A stretch of 64,000 nt of DNA, taken from the NCBI GenBank assembly GCA_036389835.1, contig DASVWC010000041.1:1-64000 (forward strand), given 5' to 3'. Source of the stretch: AC-37 sp036389835. GTDB lineage: Bacteria; Actinomycetota; Thermoleophilia; Solirubrobacterales; Thermoleophilaceae. The notes below the pieces were generated by a model. The model saw only the letters and a list, made by a program, of their open reading frames with translations. It was not told the origin of the DNA and did no database searches. The position numbers and the translations under genes were made by a program. Below, in pieces: positions 33,964 to 42,662 of the stretch; within the stretch, counting starts at the first letter, position 1; every line of letters starts with the position of its first letter.

Positions 33964-33992
33964 TTGTACTTTAGACGATCAGTATGTAAACC
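33964..33992 (+). promoter_or_regulatory. Promoter of the ACP/FAAL operon with embedded operator-like site
   Basis: TTGTAC (33964-33969), 17 bases, then TAAACC (33987-33992); the ATG at 34000 follows after seven bases, so the transcript is probably leaderless. ACGATCAGTA (33975-33984), the reverse complement of the TACTGATCGT at 33007, lies between the two boxes, where a bound repressor would block polymerase. Confidence 0.5.
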
Positions 33993-33999
33993 TATTTGG

Positions 34000-34302
34000 A
34001 TGGGTGCGTACCTGGGGCAACCCTCCTCGAGCGGCTCGCCGGCCGCAGCCGGCGTGACCCTCTCCTCGCGCGTCGCCGCCCTGGTGCTCGAGCTGTCGCC
34101 GCGCAGGGCGACGGCGGCGCCGGACGGCGCGCTCCTGGTCACGGACCTGGGCTACGAGTCGCTCGCCCTGATCGAGCTGGCGGCGGCCCTCGAGGACGAG
34201 TTCGGGATCGGCCCGATCCCGGCCGACGACGCGCTCGCGGTCGAGACGATCGCGGACGTCGCCCGGCTCGTCGCGCGCTTCGCCCAGGGGGGCGGCTCGT
34301 GA
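34000..34302 (+). CDS. Acyl carrier protein
   Basis: A 100-residue carrier protein. The phosphopantetheine serine is in TDLGYESLALIEL (about Ser54); the usual DSL is ESL here. A second conserved helix is ALEDEFGIGPIPADDALAVETI. The ATG at 34000 has no Shine-Dalgarno and fits a leaderless start. The first 25 residues are Gly/Ser/Ala-rich and not part of the domain. GTGA overlap with the acyl-AMP ligase that would load it. Confidence 0.85.
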   Translation: MGAYLGQPSSSGSPAAAGVTLSSRVAALVLELSPRRATAAPDGALLVTDLGYESLALIELAAALEDEFGIGPIPADDALAVETIADVARLVARFAQGGGS

Positions 34303-36074
34303 GCCGGGCGACCGAGTTCAGGACGTTCGCCGAGGCACTCGCCGCGCGCGCCGACGACGCCCCCGACGCGCTCGCGTTCACGTTCCTCGGCGAGGACGGC
34401 GTCGAGCGGGAGGCCATGACGTACGGCGCGCTCCAGGCGCGCTCCGCGGCGATCGCGGGCCTGCTCGAGGAGCGGCTGGCGCCGGACGAGCGGGTACTGC
34501 TCCTGCTGCCGCCCGGGCTCGACTACGTCGCGGCGCTGTTCGGGTGCTTCCAGGCGGGGGTCGTCGCGGTGTCCGCCCCGCCCCCCCAGCCGCCACGGCT
34601 CGAACGCACCCTGCCGCGCCTGCTGGCGATAGGAGCGGACGCCGCGGTGCGCGCGGTCCTCACGACGGGCGGCCTCACCGCCCCGCCGCCGGGACTCGTC
34701 CCGGAGGGGCACGCGCTCGCGCGGGCGCCCTGGCTCGCGGTGGACGCCGCTCGCGAAGGCGACGCCAGCGCGTCCGCCCGCGCGCGCGAGCCTTCCGACC
34801 TGGCCATCTTCCAGTACACGTCGGGCTCGACCGCCGACCCGCGCGGCGTGATGCTCACGCACGACAACCTGCTCGTCAACTCGGCGCTCATCGCGAAGAA
34901 GCTCGGGAGCTCGCCTGCGGACCGCGCGTTCGTCTGGCTGCCGCCGTACCACGACATGGGGCTGATCGGCGGCATCCTCCAGCCGGTCTACGGCGGCTTC
35001 GAGTGCGTCCTGACGTCGCCGCTCACCGTGGTGAAGCGCCCGGAGCGCTGGCTCGAGGGCGTCTCCACCCGCAGGGCGACGATCAGCGGCGGGCCGAACT
35101 TCTCCTTCGACCTCTGCGTCCGGCGCATCGGCCCGGAGGCGCGCGAGCGGCTCGACCTCAGCTCGTGGGAGGTCGCGTTCAACGGCGCCGAGCCGATCCG
35201 CGCCGGCACGCTCGAGGCATTCGCGACCGCCTTCGCGCCGTGCGGGTTCCGCCGCGAGGCGTTCCACCCGTGCTACGGGCTCGCGGAGGCGACGCTGATG
35301 GTCACCGCCGGCGAGCGCGACGAGCCCCCGACGCTGCTGCGCGTCGACGCGCGCGCCCTCGAACGCGGCCGATCGGAGCCGGTGGCCGGCGACGGGGTGG
35401 AGCTCGTCGGGTGCGGCGGGCCGGACGCCGAGCACGAGCTCGCGATCGTCGACCCCGAGACGCTGCTGCGCTGCGAGCCGGGCCAGATAGGCGAGGTCTG
35501 GGTCGCCGGGCCGAGCGTCGCACGCGGCTACCTGGGTCACGCCGAGGAGACGGCCCGGGCCTTCGGCGCGCGGATCGCGGGCGAGGCGAGCGGGCGGCGT
35601 TTCCTGCGCACCGGCGACCTCGGGTTCTCGAGCGACGGCGAGCTGTTCGTCGTCGGCCGCATCAAGGACCTGCTCGTGGTCAATGGCCGCAACCTGCATC
35701 CGCACGACGTCGAGGTCGTCGCCGAGGCGGTCGACGGGCTCCGCCCGCACTCGAGCGCGGTGTTCGCGCTCGGCGACAGCGCTCTCGGCGACGAGCGGGT
35801 GGGGATCGTGGCCGAGCCGGCGGACGCGTCCGCGGCGAGCTCGGCGGGCGCGACGATCGACGCGGTCCGGCGCGAGGTGGGGACCCGGCTCGGGCTCGAC
35901 CTCGAGCTCGTCGTGCTCTGCGAGCGGGGGAGCGTGCCGAAGACGACGAGCGGGAAGGTCCAGCGCCGCCTGTGCCGGTCCCTGCTGCTGCGGGGCGAGC
36001 TGGACATCGTCGCGTCGGAGGGCGTGGAGCCGGGCCTCGGCGCCGCGCCGGAGTGCGCCGCCACGGCCCGATGA
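34299..36074 (+). CDS. Fatty acyl-AMP ligase (FAAL)
   Basis: Adenylate-forming enzyme of 591 residues that activates a fatty acid as acyl-AMP and passes it to an ACP. The A3 motif YTSGSTADPRGVMLTH (about 173-188), the FAAL-type WLPPYHDMGLIGG, the A5 YGLAEATLMV, RTGDLGF and the hinge IKDLLVVNGRNLHPHDVE are present. The lysine of the C-terminal motif is in PKTTSGKVQRR. The GTG start overlaps the ACP stop. FAAL-ACP pairs typically start lipidic polyketides, lipopeptides or reduced lipid amines. Confidence 0.9.
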   Translation: MSRATEFRTFAEALAARADDAPDALAFTFLGEDGVEREAMTYGALQARSAAIAGLLEERLAPDERVLLLLPPGLDYVAALFGCFQAGVVAVSAPPPQPPRLERTLPRLLAIGADAAVRAVLTTGGLTAPPPGLVPEGHALARAPWLAVDAAREGDASASARAREPSDLAIFQYTSGSTADPRGVMLTHDNLLVNSALIAKKLGSSPADRAFVWLPPYHDMGLIGGILQPVYGGFECVLTSPLTVVKRPERWLEGVSTRRATISGGPNFSFDLCVRRIGPEARERLDLSSWEVAFNGAEPIRAGTLEAFATAFAPCGFRREAFHPCYGLAEATLMVTAGERDEPPTLLRVDARALERGRSEPVAGDGVELVGCGGPDAEHELAIVDPETLLRCEPGQIGEVWVAGPSVARGYLGHAEETARAFGARIAGEASGRRFLRTGDLGFSSDGELFVVGRIKDLLVVNGRNLHPHDVEVVAEAVDGLRPHSSAVFALGDSALGDERVGIVAEPADASAASSAGATIDAVRREVGTRLGLDLELVVLCERGSVPKTTSGKVQRRLCRSLLLRGELDIVASEGVEPGLGAAPECAATAR

Positions 36075-37087
36075 CCGGCGCCCGGATCCTCGTCACGGGC
36101 TCGACCGGCCTCGTCGGCTTCGAGTTGCTCGACGTCCTACGCGAGCGCGGCTGCACGGGCGTCGTCGGCGCGAGCCGGCACGGCGGCGATGGCGCTGTCG
36201 CCTGGGACATCGGTGCCGAGCCGCCTCCGGGGGCGCTGGAGGGTGAGTGGGACGTGGTCGTGAACGCCGCGGCGGACACGCGCTGGACCCTCGCGCCGGA
36301 CGACGCGCTGCGGGCAAACGTGACGACGGTGGAGGCGCTCGCCGCGCTCGGGCTCCGCGCCGCGCACGTCGTGCACGTGTCGACCGCGTACGCGGCCCGC
36401 CCCGACGGGCAGTCGCCGGGCGTGGAGCTGGAGGCCTATCGCAACACCTACGAGTGGTCGAAGGCGCTCGCGGAGCGCCGCGCGCGCGAGCTGTTCCCGC
36501 GGCTCACCATCGTCCGGCCCCCGCTGATCATGGGGCGGCGGAGCGACGGCCGGGCGGCCCGCTTCATGGGGATGTACACGGTGATCCGCGGGATCAGCTC
36601 GAGCCTGGTCCCGGCCGTCGTCGGCCGCCCGGACGCCTTCTTCGACGTCATCCCGGTCGACGACCTGGCACACGTGATTGCGACGCTCGCCGAGCAGCCG
36701 GCGCCACCCGAGCCGCGGGTGGTCACCGTGGCGGGCGGGCCGAGCGCGCCGACCGTCGAGACGGCTGTCGAGTCGATCGTGGACACGCTGAACGAGTGGC
36801 GGGCCGGGCGCGGGCTCGAGCTGGTCGCGAAGCCGCGGCTCGTCACACCGGCGAGCTGGAACCGCTTCTTCCTGCCGTTCGCGCGCAAGCACCTGACCGA
36901 CCGCCAGCTCAAGGTCGTCGACCTGCTCAGCAACTACGAGCCGTACCTCCAGCTGCACGAGCCGCTCGCGGCCACGTCCGTCGTGCCCGACGCGGCGGCG
37001 TGCATACCGGGGTCGGTCCGCTACTGGGCCGACCAGCATCCGCGCATCGCGTCGCTCTCGGCGAAGCCATGGCGCGCGGCGGCATGA
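36071..37087 (+). CDS. NAD(P)-dependent reductase/epimerase family protein (male-sterility-like)
   Basis: Extended-SDR protein of 338 residues: ARILVTGSTGLVGFELLDVL at the start, VVVNAAADTRW, an active-site Thr/Tyr region VHVSTAYAARP with YEWSKALAE (Tyr-x-x-x-Lys), and a C-terminal PASWNRFFLP segment. It resembles the reductase domains that release ACP- or CoA-bound acyl chains as aldehyde or alcohol, and also the reductase at 59396. ATGA overlaps on both sides keep it within the FAAL operon. Confidence 0.78.
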   Translation: MTGARILVTGSTGLVGFELLDVLRERGCTGVVGASRHGGDGAVAWDIGAEPPPGALEGEWDVVVNAAADTRWTLAPDDALRANVTTVEALAALGLRAAHVVHVSTAYAARPDGQSPGVELEAYRNTYEWSKALAERRARELFPRLTIVRPPLIMGRRSDGRAARFMGMYTVIRGISSSLVPAVVGRPDAFFDVIPVDDLAHVIATLAEQPAPPEPRVVTVAGGPSAPTVETAVESIVDTLNEWRAGRGLELVAKPRLVTPASWNRFFLPFARKHLTDRQLKVVDLLSNYEPYLQLHEPLAATSVVPDAAACIPGSVRYWADQHPRIASLSAKPWRAAA

Positions 37088-38091
37088 CGGGCGCCGCGAG
37101 GGCGGCGGTCGCGGGCGACGCGGTCGCGCCCACCGCCATGGAGCTCACGCTGGCGGCGCCGCTGCACCGGCGCATGCTGGCGTGGGCCGACGAGCGCTTC
37201 CCGCTGGCCGGCACCGCCGCGATGCTGCTCGCCCTCTACCTCGCCGCGCTCGTCTACGGACGGGCGCTGGCGCACGAAGGGTCGATCGAGCTGTCGCCGG
37301 GGGACCTCGGCGCGTTCTTCGCCGTGTGGGGGTTCTTCCTGATGATCAGGGTGCTCGACGAGCACAAGGACTACGAGCGCGACCGCGTGGCCCACCCCGA
37401 TCGCGTGCTCCAGCGCGGACTCGTGACGCTCGGCCAGCTGCGCGTGCTCGGTGCCGCTGCCGCCGCCGTCCAGCTCGCCGTGTCGCTCCTGGCGGACGGC
37501 GGCGTCGGCCCGGTGACGCTCTGGTGGCTGGCGCTGATCGGCTTCGTGGCCCTCACCGCGAAGGAGTTCTTCGCGGGCGAGTGGCTGGACAGGCGTCTGC
37601 TGCTCTACGTCCTGGCGCACCTTCCGCTCTGGTCTCTGGCGGTGACCTGGATGGTCCAGATGGGCGCCCGGCCGAGCTCGCTGCCGGCGAGCGCGGCGTG
37701 GGCGGCCGTGCTCGGGTTCCTGCTGCCCTGGGGGGCGGATCTCGCGCGGCGCATCGCACCCGCCGGCCTCCAGGGGCCGGGCGCCACGTCGTACGCGGAC
37801 AGCCTCGGCGCCGGATGGGCCGCCGCGCTGCTCGGCGGCACCCTGATCGGCGGGGCTGCCGCGGCCGCCGCGATGCTGCGCCCGGCGGGCGAGCACTCGA
37901 TCGTCGCGGAGGCTGTCCTCGGGACACTGCTCGTGCCGCTCGTCGCGGCGCTGTGGAGGTTCCGGCGCGATCCGCACGACCGCTCGGCGAACCGGATGCT
38001 CCAGGCGACGGCTCGCGTCGTGCTGCTCGCCGAGCTCCTGGTGGTGGTCGTGGTCCTCCTGGCCGATCGCGGGCTGGCGTGGGCCGCGTGA
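37084..38091 (+). CDS. UbiA-like membrane prenyltransferase family protein
   Basis: Integral membrane protein of about 335 residues. The sequence RVLDEHKDYERDRVAHPDR (about residues 88-106) is the UbiA Asp-rich motif region, followed by QRGLVTLGQL, as in UbiA enzymes that condense prenyl or similar diphosphates with an acceptor. About eight hydrophobic segments are visible. The second Asp-rich motif is less clear (DLARRIAPAG). The ATG at 37084 overlaps the previous stop; 37138 is another possible start. It may attach a lipid or sugar-phosphate chain to a product of the operon. Confidence 0.72.
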   Translation: MTGAARAAVAGDAVAPTAMELTLAAPLHRRMLAWADERFPLAGTAAMLLALYLAALVYGRALAHEGSIELSPGDLGAFFAVWGFFLMIRVLDEHKDYERDRVAHPDRVLQRGLVTLGQLRVLGAAAAAVQLAVSLLADGGVGPVTLWWLALIGFVALTAKEFFAGEWLDRRLLLYVLAHLPLWSLAVTWMVQMGARPSSLPASAAWAAVLGFLLPWGADLARRIAPAGLQGPGATSYADSLGAGWAAALLGGTLIGGAAAAAAMLRPAGEHSIVAEAVLGTLLVPLVAALWRFRRDPHDRSANRMLQATARVVLLAELLVVVVVLLADRGLAWAA

Positions 38092-40904
38092 GCGCAGCGC
38101 AGGCGAGCGCGGCGTCCGCGAGTGCCGAGCATCCACTCGAGCCGCGCGTCCTCGGCGCGGAGGAGGCGGGGCAGGCGGGGACCGACCGGATCGGCGCGAA
38201 GGCGGCGAGCCTTGGGGCGCTCCAGCGGCTCGGCGTGCCCGTGCCGCCGTTCGCGTGCGTGACCACCGGGGTATGGGACGAGTTGATCGCGCGCCTGCCC
38301 GAGGATCTGGTCGCCGAGCTCGAGCGGCCGCCGCAGAGCGCGGAGCGGCTCGCGAGCGCCGGCGCCAGGGCACGCGAGTCGATCGCCGGCGCGGAGCTGC
38401 CGCGGGACGACGCCGCGCGACTGGCCATCGCCGCGCATGCCGTGGCGGGGCCCGGGGGCGCCCTCTCGGTGCGTTCCTCCGCGCAGGGCGAGGACTCCGC
38501 GCGGCACTCGTTCGCCGGGCAGTTCGACACGTACCTGTGGGTTCCGGTGGAGGAGGTCGTCGACCGCGTTCTGCGCTGCTTCGCCTCGGCGTTCACCGAC
38601 CGCGCGCTGCTCTACCGCCGCGCCCACGGCCTCGGCCTCGACAGCGCCCGGATGGCGGTGATCGTCCAGCGGATGGTCGACAGCGTGGCGGCCGGCGTGG
38701 CCTTCACCGCCGATCCGGTCGACACCCGCCGCGACGGCGTGCTGGTCGTCGCCGGCCTGGGGCTCGGGGAGGGGGTCGTCGAGGGCACGGTCGCCACCGA
38801 CAGCTTCAGGCTGGACCGGACGGCGGAGACGGTCGAGCACGAGATCGCGGTCAAGTCGACGCGCGTCGTCCGGGACCCGAGCGGGCGTGGGACGGCCGTC
38901 GAGGACGTGGATGGCGACGAGGCGCGCCGTCCGGCCCTGAGCGACGAGCGGGTGCGCGAGGTGGCGCGCCTGGCGCTGCACGTGGCCGAGCGCCGGGGGG
39001 CACCGCAGGACGTGGAGTGGGCGCTCGACCCCGGCGGCGTGGTGCGCCTGCTCCAGGCACGGCCGATCACCGCGGCGGCGGCCGGCGAGGAGACGATCTT
39101 CGACAACCGCAACCTCGTCGAGAGCTTCCCCGGAGTCACCTCACCGCTCACCTTCTCGCTCATGAGGAAGACGTACGAGCACAACCTGATCGGGCTCGTG
39201 GAGGACTTCGGGATACCGCACGCCGAGGTCGAGCGCAGCGGCCACGTCTACGAGAACCTCGTCGGGCGCCTGTCCGGGCAGATGTACTACAACCTCTCCA
39301 ACTGGTACCGGATGTTCCTGCTCATCCCCGGGATCGAGCGAGCGGTGCCCGCGTTCGAGCGGGCGATGGGGTTCGAGCCGAGCGACCCGTCCTCGGAGCG
39401 GCGGCTCTCCGCGCTCGAGCGGATGCGCTGGCTGCCCGCTCAGGCGCGCGTCGCGGCGCGCCTGCTCAGGGCGCTCGTCCGGCTCGGCCCGCGGGTGCGG
39501 GAGTTCCACGCCACCCATGCGCGCCTGGCCGCCGAGCAGCGCGACCTGGCCCTCGACCGCATGGACGCGCACGAGCTCGTGACACGTGTCGAGCGCATCA
39601 ATCGCGAGCTGTTCTGGAGGATGTCGGTCGCGCCGATCAACGACTTCTTCACGCAGCAGCTCTACGGGGCGCTCGGCGCGATGATCGAGGCCTGGGACCT
39701 CGGCGATCCGATCGCCACGCGCAACGAGCTGCTCTGCGGCGAGACGGGAATGGAGAGCATCGAACCCGTGCGCTCGCTGGTGAGCCTCGCGGAGCGCATA
39801 GCGGCGGACGCGGCCGCCAGGGCCCTGTTCGAGTCGCCGGCATCCCCGCCCGAGGTGCTCGCGGAGCTCGAGCACGAGCCGCGTCTCGCCGGCATACGCG
39901 ACACCCTCCGTCTGCACGTCGAGCGCTTCGGGCACCGCACGCTCGGAGAGCTCAAGCTCGAGAACGACACCCTTCGCGACGACCCGGCGCCGATCGTGGA
40001 GATCCTGCGCAACCTGCTCCGCGCGGGCCGCACGGCGGAGGGGATGGAGCGGCACGAGCTCGAGATCCGGCGGCGCGCCGAGGCGGACGTGCGGCGGCGA
40101 CTCCGGGGCGGGCCGCGCCGCGTGCTGTTCAGGCTCGTGCTCGCCCGCTGCCGCTTCGGGTTGAAGGCCAGGGAGAGCATGCGGCTCACACGCGGGAGCG
40201 TCGTGGCGCTGCTCCGCTACTGCTACCGCGCGCTGGGGGAGCGCTTCGTGGAGGCGGGGCTGCTCGAGCGCGCCGGCGACGTCTTCATGCTGACCGTCGA
40301 CGAGGTGGGGGACGCGGTCCGCGGTGCTGCGGTGACGGAGGACCTCGCGGCGCTCGCGTCGCTTCGGCGCGCCGAGCAGGAGGCGGCCGCGGGCAGGACC
40401 CTGCCGCCCCGCATCCGCACGCGCGGGATCGCGCTCGCGAGCGCGGCCGTGGAGGACACGCCGGCGGACGCGGGGGGCGGGAGCCTCACCGGGATCGGCT
40501 GCGCCCCCGGGCGGGTGCGGGCGCGGGCGATGGTGATCGAGGAGCCGCGCGCCGATCTGCGCATCGACGGGGAGATCCTGGTGGCGCGAACGACCGATCC
40601 GGGCTGGGTCTTCCTGATGGTCCCCGCCGGGGGCCTCGTCTCCGAGCAGGGCAACGTCCTCTCGCACACGGCCATCGTCGGCCGCGAGCTGGGTATCCCG
40701 ACGGTCGTGGGCGTGCGCGACGCCACCCGGCTGCTCGCCGGGGACGTCGACGTGGAGCTCGACGGGCGGGCCGGGACGGTCGCGATCTGCGGCGCGGCTC
40801 GCGTGGAGGGGGAGCCGAAGCCGGCGGGGCGAGGGGGACCGTCGCGAACGGCTCGTGTCGCGCGAGCTTCGCGCTCTCTCGGCATGGACGACTATGAGCC
40901 GTGA
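38088..40904 (+). CDS. PEP-utilising / pyruvate-phosphate-dikinase-like protein
   Basis: A 938-residue protein. The N-terminal third is a PPDK ATP-grasp domain (GAKAASLGALQRLGVPVPPF, GGALSVRSSAQGEDSARHSF, GQFDTYLWV, VEWALDPGG followed by LLQARPI). The C-terminal end is the swivelling phosphohistidine domain with the catalytic His in GNVLSHTAIVGRELGIPTVV (about residue 860). The PEP-binding barrel is absent; a helical middle region of about 450 residues takes its place, the layout of rifampicin phosphotransferase-type enzymes. It may phosphorylate the operon's product, for resistance or biosynthesis. A 30-residue basic tail ends the protein. Confidence 0.82.
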   Translation: MSAAQASAASASAEHPLEPRVLGAEEAGQAGTDRIGAKAASLGALQRLGVPVPPFACVTTGVWDELIARLPEDLVAELERPPQSAERLASAGARARESIAGAELPRDDAARLAIAAHAVAGPGGALSVRSSAQGEDSARHSFAGQFDTYLWVPVEEVVDRVLRCFASAFTDRALLYRRAHGLGLDSARMAVIVQRMVDSVAAGVAFTADPVDTRRDGVLVVAGLGLGEGVVEGTVATDSFRLDRTAETVEHEIAVKSTRVVRDPSGRGTAVEDVDGDEARRPALSDERVREVARLALHVAERRGAPQDVEWALDPGGVVRLLQARPITAAAAGEETIFDNRNLVESFPGVTSPLTFSLMRKTYEHNLIGLVEDFGIPHAEVERSGHVYENLVGRLSGQMYYNLSNWYRMFLLIPGIERAVPAFERAMGFEPSDPSSERRLSALERMRWLPAQARVAARLLRALVRLGPRVREFHATHARLAAEQRDLALDRMDAHELVTRVERINRELFWRMSVAPINDFFTQQLYGALGAMIEAWDLGDPIATRNELLCGETGMESIEPVRSLVSLAERIAADAAARALFESPASPPEVLAELEHEPRLAGIRDTLRLHVERFGHRTLGELKLENDTLRDDPAPIVEILRNLLRAGRTAEGMERHELEIRRRAEADVRRRLRGGPRRVLFRLVLARCRFGLKARESMRLTRGSVVALLRYCYRALGERFVEAGLLERAGDVFMLTVDEVGDAVRGAAVTEDLAALASLRRAEQEAAAGRTLPPRIRTRGIALASAAVEDTPADAGGGSLTGIGCAPGRVRARAMVIEEPRADLRIDGEILVARTTDPGWVFLMVPAGGLVSEQGNVLSHTAIVGRELGIPTVVGVRDATRLLAGDVDVELDGRAGTVAICGAARVEGEPKPAGRGGPSRTARVARASRSLGMDDYEP

Positions 40905-40933
40905 GGGCTCGTGAGCAACCCCGTCGCCCTCAC
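40901..40933 (+). terminator. Weak hairpin at the end of the FAAL operon
   Basis: GTGAGGGC (40901-40908, overlapping the stop codon) can pair with GCCCTCAC (40926-40933), leaving a 17-base loop; no T-run follows. A further short stem GGGCG/CGCCC lies around 40990. The 40905-41106 gap holds no gene. Confidence 0.3.
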
Positions 40934-41050
40934 TCATCGTGGGTCTTGTGACCTGAGGGCCTCGAGGTCCTGACCCCGCGCGGGTCCAGGGCGAATTGCG
41001 CCCGGCCATGCCACCCGTGAACGGCTCGGCCAGAAGCGAACGCTCAACGA

Positions 41051-41090
41051 CTACTGATTACTTGACGAAGTCTCGCGGACGCCCTAGCCT
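41051..41090 (+). promoter_or_regulatory. Promoter and operator-like site of the 41107-42930 operon
   Basis: CTACTGATTA (41051-41060) is the same ten bases as in the nitroreductase promoter. It adjoins TTGACG (41062-41067), which has TAGCCT (41085-41090) at a 17-base spacing, a good sigma-70-type promoter. The ATG at 41107 follows with GACGGGG as a weak ribosome binding site. Confidence 0.55.
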
Positions 41091-41106
41091 GCGTTCGCGG
41101 ACGGGG

Positions 41107-41406
41107 ATGGCGAAGATCAACTCCAAGAACGGCGTGTGGGTACACGCGACCGCACTGGTCACGATCGGTGTGCCCGTGGCGCACGAGTTCGAGGACGTGA
41201 CGCCCGAGGAACGCTGGCGAGTCGCGATCAAGGCAGATGGCGAGGTGCAGCTGCACTTCGTGGACGGTCGCACCCAGCGCTTCGTCGTCAAGAACGGGGA
41301 TTCCGTTCTCGGGGTGGGCGATCATCTGTATCTCTCTCTCCAGGTTCCCCCTGGAACGCCGGTCGGGGCACTCCCCGAAGAGCCCGCGCCGGCGCAGGGC
41401 GCATGA
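41107..41406 (+). CDS. Small hypothetical protein, first of a three-gene unit
   Basis: About 99 residues (MAKINSKNGVWVHATALVTI...). Strand-rich, with GEVQLHFVDGRTQRFVVKNG and HLYLSLQVPPGTP, suggesting a small beta-sandwich or barrel; no signal peptide or helix for the membrane. The frame is open upstream to 40996, but the promoter at 41062-41090 and the homology-like density favour 41107. ATGA overlap with the next gene. No family recognised. Confidence 0.7.
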   Translation: MAKINSKNGVWVHATALVTIGVPVAHEFEDVTPEERWRVAIKADGEVQLHFVDGRTQRFVVKNGDSVLGVGDHLYLSLQVPPGTPVGALPEEPAPAQGA

Positions 41407-42662
41407 GCGCGCAGGCCGCGCTCGACGCGGTCGCCGACAGCCTCAGCCTGACGCCGACGCTGCCTAACGCGCCGGGGCAGCCCGCGGTCGTCGCGCTGAA
41501 CCCGCCGCCCGGCGGACTCAGTCTCACCGAGATCTTGCCCGGCACGCTGAAGGCCACCTGGCTGAGCAAGGACGTGCTGTTCAAGACTTCCGGCTTCGAG
41601 AGTCAGATGGGCAACGTGCCGCCCGATCTCACGGCTCTCACCAACCTCGTGCAGGGGGTCAAGCCGTACCTGTCGAACGTCGGCAGCTTCATCACTCCGC
41701 CATCGGGAACGCCCGGGCTGCTCGGGCAGCTCGTCGCTGAGCTGCCTTCCGTGACTCAGGCGCAGCTCCCGGTCGCGGCGAGCGTCACCTGGAAGGCTCA
41801 GGACGCGAGCGGCAACGATCTGCCGGCAGCCGCGTTCAGCAAGCTCTCCGAGACGAACGCCGGTGCGTCGATCCTGTTCGCGCCGAGCATCGTGGAGGCG
41901 ACCGGCGGATTGCCGCCCGCGCAGGTGCGCAGGATCCGTGCCGAGGTGACGCTGTCGGTCACGCTCCCGAACGGAACGAAGATCACGAACACCGGCGCCC
42001 CGAAGGCGCTGTCGGTCGACGTGCCGGTTCCCTCGCTGGCGGTGCCGACGATCGTCGCGCTGTTCAACCATGCGCCGTTCGACCTCACCGAGCACGGCGG
42101 CATCCCCGGCTGCGTGCTGGTGTGGGTGCCTCCTGGGAGCCCGTACCGCGACATCGGATCGCTCATCGCGGCACTTGAGCCGCTCGCCAGCGGTCTCTCG
42201 GCGTTGGCTCCGACGTTCGCGGCGCTGAGCTTCCTGTCCAACACCCAACGGGCGGCGCAGGCGATCGGCAGGCTCGTGGACCTCCTACGAGGGGTGACCG
42301 ATCCCTCCAAGAACGTGAAGCTGGTGGTGCGGGCCTCGGGCAACGAGCCGTACCTCGACAAGATCGTCTTCTACCAGCAGTTCCTCTACTTCCACACCGC
42401 CGAGGACACGTTCGGCTCGCTGCTGATGGTGGGCATGCCCGGCAAGGCGGCGAAGTTCTACAACGCACGGAACTTCTCGACGAGCGAGGGTGCGTTCACC
42501 GTGCGGCTACCCAACGACGCCCTGGCCGCGGTGATCGAGTCGTTGCACAGCGACCCGCCCGGTTGCGATCCGCCATCGGCGGTGCCGACGTCCGGCGCGG
42601 ACTACATCGCCGCGCCCGCGCATTCGTTCGGCGATCGCTTCTCGTCGCTTGAGTTCAAGTAG
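41403..42662 (+). CDS. Hypothetical protein, strand-rich, no signal peptide
   Basis: A 419-residue protein of unknown function. It contains several Ser/Pro/Leu-rich beta regions (VTWKAQDASGNDLPAAAFSKL and VTLSVTLPNGTKITNTGAPK) that look like Ig-type strands, a helical stretch (LIAALEPLASGLSALAPTFAAL), and a C-terminal half with YLDKIVFYQQFLYFHTAEDT. ATGA overlap with 41107, and the next gene starts within its 3' end. Base composition is slightly less GC-rich than its neighbours, which may mean transfer. Context suggests a role linked to the FAAL/AfsA block. Confidence 0.7.
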   Translation: MSAQAALDAVADSLSLTPTLPNAPGQPAVVALNPPPGGLSLTEILPGTLKATWLSKDVLFKTSGFESQMGNVPPDLTALTNLVQGVKPYLSNVGSFITPPSGTPGLLGQLVAELPSVTQAQLPVAASVTWKAQDASGNDLPAAAFSKLSETNAGASILFAPSIVEATGGLPPAQVRRIRAEVTLSVTLPNGTKITNTGAPKALSVDVPVPSLAVPTIVALFNHAPFDLTEHGGIPGCVLVWVPPGSPYRDIGSLIAALEPLASGLSALAPTFAALSFLSNTQRAAQAIGRLVDLLRGVTDPSKNVKLVVRASGNEPYLDKIVFYQQFLYFHTAEDTFGSLLMVGMPGKAAKFYNARNFSTSEGAFTVRLPNDALAAVIESLHSDPPGCDPPSAVPTSGADYIAAPAHSFGDRFSSLEFK

